DNA from: an uncultured Clostridia bacterium | Lineage (GTDB): Bacteria > Bacillota > Clostridia > UBA1381 | Length of the DNA stretch: 32,289 nt | Reading direction: 5' to 3' | Assembly (NCBI GenBank): GCA_947628515.1 | Contig: CANRAG010000019.1 | Coordinates: 1 to 32,289, forward strand | Part shown: positions 7,565-14,595 of the stretch, piece after piece | How positions within the stretch are numbered: position 1 is the first letter of the stretch | Layout of the letters: each line of letters opens with the position of its first letter | Translations under genes and position numbers: made by a program | The notes under the pieces: model-generated | Seen by the model: only the letters and a program-made list of their open reading frames with translations | What the model was told of the DNA's origin: nothing | Database searches by the model: none

Positions 7565-7579
7565 GAAGGAGGATTTAAA

Positions 7580-8272
7580 ATGTTCAGAGGTAAAAAGTAC
7601 AAGGACAGTATAAAGCTTGTTGATAAGTCAAAGCTTTACGATACTGATGAGGCTATGAAGCTTGTTACGGAGACTGCGAAGGCTAAGTTTGACGAGACGG
7701 TTGAGGCGCATATAAAGCTCGGCGTTGACTCAAGACATGCCGACCAGCAGGTAAGAGGCGCGATTGTTCTTCCGCACGGCACGGGTAAGAGCGCTAAGGT
7801 GCTCGTATTCGCCAAGGGCGCTAAGGCTGAAGAGGCCAAGGCAGCGGGCGCGGACTATGTCGGCGAGATGGATCTTGTTTCAAAAATTCAGGATGAAAAC
7901 TGGTTTGAGTTTGATGTTGTTGTCGCAACGCCGGATATGATGGGCGTTGTAGGTCGTCTCGGTAGGGTTCTCGGCCCTAAGGGACTTATGCCGTCACCGA
8001 AGGCGGGAACGGTTACAATGGATGTTACAAAGGCCGTAAATGAGATTAAGGCAGGTAAGATTGAGTACAGACTTGACAAGACAAACATCATTCACTGCCC
8101 GATAGGCAAGGCGTCGTTCGGCGTGCAGAAGCTTTCAGATAACTTCAACGCGCTCATAGGCGCTATAATAAAGGCTAAGCCGGCAGCGGCAAAGGGACAG
8201 TATCTCAGAAGCGTGGTTGTCGCGTCAACCATGGGACCGGGCATAAAGATTAACCAGGCTAAGCTCGGTTAA
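7580..8272 (+). CDS. rplA: Ribosomal protein uL1
   Basis: 230 residues, normal for L1. It starts [20 protein letters not shown] and contains the L1 signature [20 protein letters not shown] followed by the conserved C-terminal stretch [20 protein letters not shown]1 forms the mobile L1 stalk at the E site and represses translation of its own mRNA. GAAGGAGG lies 7 bases upstream of the ATG, immediately after an L1-type hairpin. A separate promoter follows the gene, so rplJL can be transcribed independently. Confidence 0.98.
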   Translation: MFRGKKYKDSIKLVDKSKLYDTDEAMKLVTETAKAKFDETVEAHIKLGVDSRHADQQVRGAIVLPHGTGKSAKVLVFAKGAKAEEAKAAGADYVGEMDLVSKIQDENWFEFDVVVATPDMMGVVGRLGRVLGPKGLMPSPKAGTVTMDVTKAVNEIKAGKIEYRLDKTNIIHCPIGKASFGVQKLSDNFNALIGAIIKAKPAAAKGQYLRSVVVASTMGPGIKINQAKLG

Positions 8273-8312
8273 CGGCATTTTGGCAAAAAACCGAAATAAT
8301 TTAAATTTATTC

Positions 8313-8341
8313 TTGACAACTTGGACATCTTATGTTATTAT
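8313..8341 (+). promoter_or_regulatory. Sigma-A type promoter of rplJ-rplL
   Basis: TTGACA (8313-8318), a 17-base spacer and TATTAT (8336-8341). Transcription from near 8348 would begin exactly at the L10 leader RNA. Confidence 0.82.
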
Positions 8342-8347
8342 ATACAA

Positions 8348-8460
8348 GTTGACAGACCGTAGACAGTCGGCGCTCGTTTTCGAGGTAAGTCCCACCGAGG
8401 TATAAATTCATTAAGAATTTTATGGCTCTTTGCGTCTACGGCAAAGAGCCTTTAATTTTG
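8348..8460 (+). ncRNA. L10 leader (ribosomal protein L10(L12)4 autoregulatory leader)
   Basis: The leader begins with GACAGACCGTAGACAG, has the GGCGCTCGTTTTCGAGG hairpin and the CCCACCGAGG segment typical of Firmicutes L10 leaders, and ends in a terminator hairpin. CCGTAGAC (8357-8364) is perfectly complementary to GTCTACGG (8434-8441), which lies in the loop and 3' arm of the terminator. That offers a mutually exclusive antiterminator fold. In the known mechanism, L10 complexed with L12 binds the leader and favours termination. Confidence 0.85.
8424..8460 (+). terminator. Attenuator terminator in the rplJ leader
   Basis: GGCTCTTTGC (8424-8433) and GCAAAGAGCC (8441-8450) form a perfect 10-bp stem with a 7-base loop, followed by TTTAATTTTG. 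It lies between the rplJ promoter and rplJ, so it acts as an attenuator and not as an operon end. Confidence 0.88.
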
Positions 8461-8499
8461 TTAAAGGCATAACAGAACACATCAGGAGGTGAAACATTT

Positions 8500-9084
8500 A
8501 TGCCAAACGCACAGGTTTTGGAAGCTAAGAAGGCGCAGGTAGCTGCGGCGGTTGAACTTTTAAAGTCAGCGCAGACGGGTGTTCTCGTTGATTACAGAGG
8601 TCTTAACGTTGCCGCGGATACAGAGCTTAGAAACAAGCTTCGTGAAGCTAATGTAACCTATATGGTTATCAAAAACAAGATTTTAAAGAGAGCGGTTGAA
8701 GAAGTCGGTATCGACGGTCTTGACGAGGTGCTCCACGGGCCTACAGCTCTTGCCGTTTCGGCGGAGGACGCGGTAGCTCCGGCAAAGGTTCTTGCGGATT
8801 TTGCAAAGAACAATGAGCAGCTTGAACTGAAGGGCGGCTTTATGGACGGCTCGGTAATGTCGCTTGACGAGGTTAAGAAGCTTGCGGCTACGCCGAACTT
8901 TGAGACATTGATAGCTAAGATGATGGGCAGCTTGCAGTCGCCTATCAGCGGCTTAGCAAGATTGCTTGCCACTATTGTTGACGGCGGCGTGGAGATAGCC
9001 GATCTTGTCGCAAACAAGGCAGGCGAGGCTCCGGCAGAGGCGGCAGCTCCGGCAGCGGAGGAAGCTCCGGCTGAAGCGGAATAA
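8500..9084 (+). CDS. rplJ: Ribosomal protein uL10
   Basis: 194 residues. The N-terminal rRNA-binding domain has LVDYRGLNVAADTELRNKLR and YMVIKNKILKRAVEE. A helix that binds L7/L12 dimers follows, and an Ala/Glu/Pro-rich tail (about 176-194, with repeated EAPAEAAAPA-like units) extends the protein beyond the roughly 165-175 residues of many orthologues. AGGAGGTGA lies upstream of the ATG at 8500. Expression is controlled by the L10 leader. L10 is the base of the ribosomal stalk. Confidence 0.97.
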   Translation: MPNAQVLEAKKAQVAAAVELLKSAQTGVLVDYRGLNVAADTELRNKLREANVTYMVIKNKILKRAVEEVGIDGLDEVLHGPTALAVSAEDAVAPAKVLADFAKNNEQLELKGGFMDGSVMSLDEVKKLAATPNFETLIAKMMGSLQSPISGLARLLATIVDGGVEIADLVANKAGEAPAEAAAPAAEEAPAEAE

Positions 9085-9153
9085 TCTTTTAAAGATTAAC
9101 AAAAAAAACGAACTGATTTATCTGAAAATAACATTAAATAGGAGGAAAATAAA

Positions 9154-9525
9154 ATGGCAGATTTAAATGCAATTCTTGATTCAATCAAGGAACTTAAGTT
9201 ACTTGAAGTAGCGGAACTCGTAAAGATGATGGAAGAGGAGTTCGGTGTAAGCGCGGCAGCTCCGGTTATGGTAGCGGGCGCGGCAGGCGACGGCGCGGCA
9301 GCGGTTGAGGAAAAGACAGAGTTTGACGTATATCTCGCTGAGGTTGGCGCATCGAAGATGAACGTAATTAAGACGGTTAAAAATCTTACAGGTCTTGGTC
9401 TTAAGGAAGCAAAGGCGGCTGTTGACGGCGCACCGGGCGTAATTAAGGAAGCTGTTCCGACTGAGGAAGCTCAGAAGATGAAGGAAGAGCTTGAAGCAGC
9501 CGGCGCTAAGGTCGAATTAAAGTAA
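9154..9525 (+). CDS. rplL: Ribosomal protein bL12 (L7/L12)
   Basis: 123 residues. The N-terminal dimerisation domain is followed by an Ala/Gly-rich hinge (about 33-51) and the C-terminal factor-binding domain with [20 protein letters not shown] and a terminal AAGAKVELK. It forms the flexible stalk that recruits translation GTPases. TAGGAGGAAAAT lies upstream of the ATG. The gap after rplJ is 69 bases without a terminator. Unlike the usual order, rpoB does not follow; yceD comes next. Confidence 0.98.
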   Translation: MADLNAILDSIKELKLLEVAELVKMMEEEFGVSAAAPVMVAGAAGDGAAAVEEKTEFDVYLAEVGASKMNVIKTVKNLTGLGLKEAKAAVDGAPGVIKEAVPTEEAQKMKEELEAAGAKVELK

Positions 9526-9580
9526 TCATACTCTGATTTTACCGCAGCTTGCCGAAAGTAATTGAAGCGGAGGTTATAAT

Positions 9581-10105
9581 ATGTTAGTGGATTTATCCCC
9601 TATAATCAAGGTCACGGGCGCAAAAATCAAGCTTGATGGCAATGTCGGGTTTAATGACGCGGAGTTTCTCGGTGAAACGTACAGATTTAACGAGCCGCTG
9701 AGGGTTACGGGTGAGATATATAACAACGGTCAGTCGCTTACTCTTTCTGCGCGCGCGAGGGGCATAATGCAAACCGAGTGCGCTAGATGTCTTAAGCCGA
9801 TTGATGTGGACGTGGATTTTGACATTCACGAGCTGCTTTCAAGGGCGGAGGACGGCGCGAGGGAGGATGAGGACGTCATCCTGTTCTACGGGCATGAGAT
9901 AGAGCTTGACGAAATCGTTGCGGATAATTTCCTGATGAACATATCGGGAAGATACCTTTGCAAAGAGGATTGCAAGGGGATTTGTCCCAAATGCGGTCAC
10001 GACCTTAACGAAGGTGACTGCGGCTGTGACAGGGAATATATAGACCCGCGCTGGCAGGCGTTGGCGGATATACTTAATCAGCGGGAGGATAATGATCCGG
10101 ACTGA
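9581..10105 (+). CDS. yceD: YceD family protein (DUF177)
   Basis: 174 residues. The N-terminal half is beta-rich. ECARCLKPIDVDVDF around Cys67 and Cys70 is the DUF177 core, and the C-terminal part has the cysteine-rich block CKEDCKGICPKCGHDLNEGD plus Cys147 and Cys149, then the typical DPRWQALADIL ending. DUF177 proteins are linked to 23S rRNA accumulation and almost always precede rpmF, as here (46 bases apart). The cysteine-rich tail, seen in many Firmicutes, probably binds zinc. GGAGG lies upstream of the ATG. Confidence 0.92.
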   Translation: MLVDLSPIIKVTGAKIKLDGNVGFNDAEFLGETYRFNEPLRVTGEIYNNGQSLTLSARARGIMQTECARCLKPIDVDVDFDIHELLSRAEDGAREDEDVILFYGHEIELDEIVADNFLMNISGRYLCKEDCKGICPKCGHDLNEGDCGCDREYIDPRWQALADILNQREDNDPD

Positions 10106-10151
10106 GGACAGAAGCATAGAGTATTGATATTTTAATTGGAGGTGTAATCAA

Positions 10152-10331
10152 ATGGCAGTACCTAAGAATAAAGTTTCAAAAGCCAGAAGAGATAAGAGAC
10201 GCGCTAACTGGAAGCTCACTGCGCCGAACCTGGTGGAGTGCCCGCAGTGCCACGCTCTCAAACTGCCTCACAGAGTTTGTCCGAATTGCGGACAGTACAA
10301 GGGTAAGGAAGTTATCAAGGTTGAGGATTAA
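10152..10331 (+). CDS. rpmF: Ribosomal protein bL32 (zinc-binding form)
   Basis: 59 residues, from [20 protein letters not shown] to GKEVIKVED. Cys30, Cys33, Cys43 and Cys46 form a zinc ribbon, so this is the C+ form. L32 is a small large-subunit protein near the exit side. GGAGGTG lies upstream of the ATG. It closes the translation cluster and is followed by a strong terminator. Confidence 0.97.
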   Translation: MAVPKNKVSKARRDKRRANWKLTAPNLVECPQCHALKLPHRVCPNCGQYKGKEVIKVED

Positions 10332-10353
10332 TTTCCGGCTTGTGAAGAGTATT

Positions 10354-10396
10354 AAAACCGTTCCTGAATGGGCTAAACCTGAGGAACGGTTTTTTT
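10354..10396 (+). terminator. Intrinsic terminator after rpmF
   Basis: AAAACCGTTCCT (10354-10365) pairs with AGGAACGGTTTT (10382-10393), with a loop of about 16 bases and a run of seven T at 10390-10396. This clearly ends the rplJL-yceD-rpmF transcript. Confidence 0.92.
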
Positions 10397-10407
10397 GCGC
10401 ATTGTTG

Positions 10408-10436
10408 TTGAATTATGGGTAAGAATGTGGTATACT
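10408..10436 (+). promoter_or_regulatory. Promoter of the coiled-coil/folBK/fliB-like set
   Basis: TTGAAT (10408-10413), a 17-base spacer and TATACT (10431-10436), just after the rpmF terminator and 35 bases before the next start codon. Confidence 0.65.
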
Positions 10437-10470
10437 ATAATAAAATATATACAGGAAATGGGTGATTAAT

Positions 10471-10998
10471 ATGCCGTCGGATAATGAAGTAATGGTCCTT
10501 ATATACGAGACAGTGCAAAAGCAGCTCGGACAAATAAAGGACTCGCGTGTCGTCATGCAGACGCTTACAAACAGGGTGGGCGAGCTTAGCCGCACCATTG
10601 ATGCGATAAGCGCGCGAACGGATGATATTTCAAGCCGCTTGGAGTCGCTTGAAAAGACAGTCCACTCGCTTGATTTGAATTCGTCGAGAGCGCTTAAGAG
10701 CGTAAACTCATCAAATACACAGCTTAAGGATACCGTGAACGCAATGCGCCAAACCATTGATAATGTGACAAATCCGAGCGTTACTCTTATAAGCCGCAAC
10801 AGCCGCGAGCTAAAGGATACCGTAAGGGATATGCGGTCGGTGCACAGCAGCGTTATGGACGAGTTTGAGCAGTATGAAATAAGGCTTGTTAAGTTAGAGG
10901 ACTCCATTGATAAGATGTTAAAAAATCAGCTTTTAAAGGCGGAATTGCGGCAGGCGTCGGAGACTGCTTTTGAGCCGGAGAGAAAAGACGATGAATGA
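10471..10998 (+). CDS. Coiled-coil protein of unknown function
   Basis: 175 residues, almost entirely predicted helix, with repeated heptad-like stretches such as DDISSRLESLEKTVHSLDL and DEFEQYEIRLVKLEDSIDK. Ser/Thr/Asn-rich helices lie in between (SSRALKSVNSSNTQLKDTV). There is no signal peptide, membrane segment or catalytic motif. Two near-copies of the segment ELKDTVxDMR/QLKDTVNAMR (about 87-96 and 115-124) point to internal duplication. I start at the ATG at 10471, 5 bases after GGTGA; an in-frame GTG at 10462 is possible. The stop overlaps folBK by 8 bases, so the two are co-translated. No family recognised. Confidence 0.75.
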   Translation: MPSDNEVMVLIYETVQKQLGQIKDSRVVMQTLTNRVGELSRTIDAISARTDDISSRLESLEKTVHSLDLNSSRALKSVNSSNTQLKDTVNAMRQTIDNVTNPSVTLISRNSRELKDTVRDMRSVHSSVMDEFEQYEIRLVKLEDSIDKMLKNQLLKAELRQASETAFEPERKDDE

Positions 10999-11830
10999 TA
11001 TTATTGAAATCAAAGACCTTATAGTTTTTGCAAACCACGGCGTACTGCCGGAGGAGAAAAAGATGGGTCAGAAATTCTCCATATCCATGCGGCTGCATAT
11101 TGATACGGCCGAGGCCGCGAGAACGGATGATATAAACAAGGCCGTAAATTATTCGGAGGTATGCGCGTTCGTTACCGAATTTACAAAACAGAACAGCTGC
11201 AAGCTGATTGAGACGGCGGCGGATAATATCGCCCACGCCCTTTTAATGTGCTACCCGTCTGTAAGCGAGGTTCGTATCACTCTGAAAAAGCCGTGGGCGC
11301 CCATAGGTCTGCCGCTTGACAGCGTTGCTGTGGAGGTCAGTCGAAAACGAAGCACGGCATATATCGGAGTCGGTTCCAATATGGGCGACAGGAGGGGTTA
11401 TCTTGACTTTGCCGCGGCGGCGTTGGATATGAGCGACGGTTGCAAGGTGTGCGCGGTCGCGGAATATATCGAAACCGAGCCGTACGGCGGAGTTGCGCAG
11501 GATAAATTTTTAAACAGCTGCATATGTATTGAAACAATACTTAACCCGTTCGAGCTTCTTGCGCTGCTGCATGATATAGAAAATGAGGCGGGCAGAACGC
11601 GCGAGGTGCGTTGGGGACCGCGAACGCTCGATTTGGACATACTTCTATATGACGACGCCGTTATCTGCACCGACACTCTTGTCATTCCGCATCCGGAAAT
11701 GACAAAGCGTGAGTTCGTGCTCGCGCCGCTTGCGCAGATAGCGCCGTACGCGTATAATCCCGTCGCAAAGGATTACGCGGTAAATTTACTTGAAAGGATA
11801 CGCAATAATGGTAACGCCCGATTATTATGA
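10991..11830 (+). CDS. folBK: Bifunctional dihydroneopterin aldolase / HPPK (FolB-FolK fusion)
   Basis: 279 residues. Residues 1-118 are FolB: MNDIIEIKDLIVFANHGVLP, Glu21/Glu22 and Lys100 in TLKKPWAPI fit the aldolase active site. Residues 122-279 are FolK: AYIGVGSNMGDRRGYL, then RWGPRTLDLDILLYDD with the metal-binding Asp214 and Asp216, and VIPHPEMTKREFVLAPL. The two catalyse consecutive steps of folate synthesis, dihydroneopterin to hydroxymethyldihydropterin and then its pyrophosphate. The ATG at 10991 sits inside the end of the coiled-coil gene, so translation is coupled. folP and folE are not in the window; folC is at the left edge but well separated. Confidence 0.94.
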   Translation: MNDIIEIKDLIVFANHGVLPEEKKMGQKFSISMRLHIDTAEAARTDDINKAVNYSEVCAFVTEFTKQNSCKLIETAADNIAHALLMCYPSVSEVRITLKKPWAPIGLPLDSVAVEVSRKRSTAYIGVGSNMGDRRGYLDFAAAALDMSDGCKVCAVAEYIETEPYGGVAQDKFLNSCICIETILNPFELLALLHDIENEAGRTREVRWGPRTLDLDILLYDDAVICTDTLVIPHPEMTKREFVLAPLAQIAPYAYNPVAKDYAVNLLERIRNNGNARLL

Positions 11831-12791
11831 GCAATTTTATTGTATAGGCGGAGAATGTCGTAACAACTGCTGCAAGGGCGGCTGGGATATTGAGGTGGAC
11901 GACGACGCGCTTGCGCGCTTCGAGCGCATAAGCGGCGAATTCGGCGCGCGCGTGCGCGGCGCGGTAAACGATGACAATTGTTTCAGACACATTGACGGAC
12001 ACTGCCCCTTGCTAAGCGACGACGGCTGGTGCGAAATGGTTCGGCACAATGAAAAGCTGTGCGTCATATGCGACGAGTATCCGCGTTTTACTGAATACTG
12101 GGATGACTATTGCGAGCGCGGAATTTCAATATCATGCGAGGCCGCGGCGGATATTATACTTAAAAATAAAGAAAAGGTAAGGCTTACGGGTAAATCCAAG
12201 CCCTGCGCCGACCCGGTTTTTAAAATAATATACAGAGCAAGAAACAGAGTATTTGAAATTCTTCAAGACAGAAGTATCGATATTTTTACGCGTATGAGCC
12301 TTGCGCTCGACTACACCGCGCAGCTACAGGAGCGGATTAATATTGATGATTACGAGTGCGAGCCTGATTTCAAGCCGACCGATTGCCGTAACAGACACAT
12401 AAGCGCGGCGGAATATATTGAGTTTATAAAAGGTCTTGAGGTGCTTAACCCGCATTGGACGGATATGCTTAATAAGGCATATGAAGCGGAAACGACCTCG
12501 CCCGCGCATGATGCGGACGAGGTCGTTTGCGAACAACTCATGGTATATTTTGTATTCAGGTATTTCCTAAAGGGCGCGTTTGACTGCGACCCGCTCTCGA
12601 AGATGAAGTTTGCCGCGGTAAGCGTCATGACGGTTATCGCGTTGGAAAACGCGCTCGGCGATTTTGCGGAATGTGCGAGAATGTATTCAATCGAGATTGA
12701 ACATGACGAGGATAATATCGAAGCAATCTATGACGAGTTTCTGTTCGGCGACGCCTTAGAGTATGGGAACATACTTAATATGATAGGGTAA
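11808..12791 (+). CDS. FliB-like (flagellin lysine N-methylase family) cysteine-cluster protein
   Basis: 327 residues. The N-terminal block has the family's cysteine array: YCIGGECRNNCCKGGWDIEV (Cys12, 17, 21, 22), HCPLLSDDGWCEM (Cys66, 75), LCVICDEYPR (Cys85, 88) and ISISCEAAADIIL (Cys110). These are expected to bind one or two Fe-S clusters or metal ions. FliB methylates lysines of flagellin in Salmonella, but many family members sit in non-flagellated Clostridia with no known substrate, and no motility gene is visible here. The C-terminal two thirds are helical and divergent. I start at the ATG at 11808 (GAAAGGA 9 bases upstream); this overlaps folBK by 23 bases. Confidence 0.8.
   Translation: MVTPDYYEQFYCIGGECRNNCCKGGWDIEVDDDALARFERISGEFGARVRGAVNDDNCFRHIDGHCPLLSDDGWCEMVRHNEKLCVICDEYPRFTEYWDDYCERGISISCEAAADIILKNKEKVRLTGKSKPCADPVFKIIYRARNRVFEILQDRSIDIFTRMSLALDYTAQLQERINIDDYECEPDFKPTDCRNRHISAAEYIEFIKGLEVLNPHWTDMLNKAYEAETTSPAHDADEVVCEQLMVYFVFRYFLKGAFDCDPLSKMKFAAVSVMTVIALENALGDFAECARMYSIEIEHDEDNIEAIYDEFLFGDALEYGNILNMIG
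12490..12528 (+). repeat. Long hairpin inside the FliB-like coding sequence
   Basis: AAACGACCTCG (12490-12500) is a perfect inverted copy of CGAGGTCGTTT (12518-12528). After a one-base mismatch (12501/12517), CCGC (12502-12505) pairs with GCGG (12513-12516), giving a nearly continuous 16-position stem with a 7-base loop. It encodes a variable part of the protein (ETTSPAHDADEVV). There is no adequate T run, so a classical terminator is unlikely. Confidence 0.6.
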
Positions 12792-12807
12792 AGGCGCCGC
12801 GTTTTTA

Positions 12808-14583
12808 TTACTCAAACTGACTGGCGTACAGCTTGTAATAAAATCCGCGCTCGCTCATAAGCTCGTCATGCGTGCCCTGCTCCACCACGTCGCCGTGGTT
12901 TACGACAAGAATATTATCCGCGTTCTGAATTGTGCTGAGTCTGTGAGCGATAACAAAACTTGTTTTGCCGCGCATAAGACTGCGTATGGCTTTCTGAACC
13001 TGGCGTTCGGTATTGGTGTCAACATTGCTGGTGGCTTCGTCCAAAATGAGCATGTGCGTGTTATACAGCATCGCGCGCGCGATTGTGAGAAGCTGCTTCT
13101 GGCCTTTGGATATATTTCCTCCGTCCTCGCTTATGATTGTATTGTATCCGCGTGGGAGACGCATTATATAGTTATGTATTCTTGCCGCCTTCGCCGCCTC
13201 TACAACCTCTTCCATAGTCGCGCCCTCTCTGCCATAGGCGATATTGTCAAATATTGTTCCCCGGAACACCCATGTATCCTGCAAAACCATGGCGTAGCTG
13301 CGCCTTAGCGAGTTCATGGTGTAGTCCCGTACGTCGCGTCCGTCAACGAGTATCTTTCCGGAATTAACGTCGTAAAAACGCATAAGCAGATTTATTATCG
13401 TGGTTTTTCCCGCGCCCGTCGGCCCGACAATGGCCACGGTCTGACCGGGCTCAGCCTTAATCGACAAATCATGAAGGATTGTTTTATCCGGCGAGTATCC
13501 GAACGACACATTGCGCGCCTCGACGGACCCTTTTGTGTCGCTTAGCTCAACAGCGCCGTAAATATCCGCGGCCTCCTCCGGCTGGTCCAAAAGCTGGAAT
13601 ACGCGTTCCGCCGCCGCCAGCGCCGAGAATATCTCGTTAACTATGTTGGAAATCTCGTTTATCGGGCCTGAAAATTTTCTGCTGTAAAGCACGAAGCTGG
13701 AAATCTGATTAAGCCCGACAATTTTTGCCATATACAGAATTGCCCCTCCCATACCTATGGCGGCAAGGCCTATATTGTTTATCATGCCGATTGTCGGACC
13801 CATTCGCATACCTAAGCCGTCGGCGTTTCTGTACGCTTTGGCGGCATTGTCGTTTATTTTGCTGAAACGGTTTGTTATATTGTCCTCGTTCGCGTAGGCG
13901 AGTATCGTTTTTTGCCCTGTGAACATTTCCTCCGCAAAACCGTTCATTTCGCCGTAAGCCGCGCTTCGCTTGGAATAGAGCGGTCTTGTGCGCTTCGACA
14001 TGTACTGCGTGAATATAATAGCGGCAGGGATGGTGAAAATCATGCACATTACCAACGGCGGAGAGATTATAAGCATCATTATAAAGCTTCCCACAACCGT
14101 GACAACGCTTGTCACTATCTGAACTATATCCGTTGAAAGACAGGTTGACACAACATCAATATCGTAGCTTACGCGGCTTATGATGTCTCCGGCCTGGTTT
14201 CGGTCGAAATAGCTTACGGGCATCACCATCAGCTTGTCAAACACGTCACGGCGCATGTTTCGGGCCACCTTACGCCCGACGCGCGTCATGCCGATACTGA
14301 CAAGGAAGCTGAGAATGTTGCTTCCCGCGTAGAACACAAGCATCCACAGCGCGTAGTATATTACGTTGTGCATGTTCACATGTCCTATTCCGGCCTCTGC
14401 CTCGCCTATTGCCTCTCCGGCGAGCTTCGGCCCCATAAGGTTTCCGATATTACTTAAAAAGGCCGTGAGTACCAACGTGACAACAACCCATTTATACACC
14501 GCCAGATACTTAATAATTCTTAGCAAGGCCCCTTTGGCGTCACGGGGCTTTCGCGCCGCTGCGCGGTATCTTGGTCCGGGCAT
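12808..14583 (-). CDS. ABC exporter half-transporter with canonical ATPase site (BmrD/LmrD/TM288-like)
   Basis: 591 residues. A six-helix transmembrane domain (about 30-325) is followed by the nucleotide-binding domain. Walker A is GPTGAGKT (387-394), Walker B is MLILDE with catalytic Glu516, and the switch His is His547 in VIAHRLS. The signature is ISKGQKQ (491-497), a departure from LSGGQ. In heterodimeric exporters the subunit with the complete Walker B often carries the altered signature, because that signature completes the partner's degenerate site. The partner is the gene 12 bases upstream. AAGGAGG precedes the ATG at 14583. It probably exports drugs or lipids; the substrate is unknown. 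Confidence 0.92.
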   Translation of the reverse strand: MPGPRYRAAARKPRDAKGALLRIIKYLAVYKWVVVTLVLTAFLSNIGNLMGPKLAGEAIGEAEAGIGHVNMHNVIYYALWMLVFYAGSNILSFLVSIGMTRVGRKVARNMRRDVFDKLMVMPVSYFDRNQAGDIISRVSYDIDVVSTCLSTDIVQIVTSVVTVVGSFIMMLIISPPLVMCMIFTIPAAIIFTQYMSKRTRPLYSKRSAAYGEMNGFAEEMFTGQKTILAYANEDNITNRFSKINDNAAKAYRNADGLGMRMGPTIGMINNIGLAAIGMGGAILYMAKIVGLNQISSFVLYSRKFSGPINEISNIVNEIFSALAAAERVFQLLDQPEEAADIYGAVELSDTKGSVEARNVSFGYSPDKTILHDLSIKAEPGQTVAIVGPTGAGKTTIINLLMRFYDVNSGKILVDGRDVRDYTMNSLRRSYAMVLQDTWVFRGTIFDNIAYGREGATMEEVVEAAKAARIHNYIMRLPRGYNTIISEDGGNISKGQKQLLTIARAMLYNTHMLILDEATSNVDTNTERQVQKAIRSLMRGKTSFVIAHRLSTIQNADNILVVNHGDVVEQGTHDELMSERGFYYKLYASQFE

Positions 14584-14595
14584 ATCAATTCCTCC

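Noticed and set aside
7517-7579. Second ribosomal hairpin read as an intrinsic terminator between rplK and rplA
   Set aside because: No T run follows the stem; the shape and the adjoining Shine-Dalgarno fit an L1 binding site instead.
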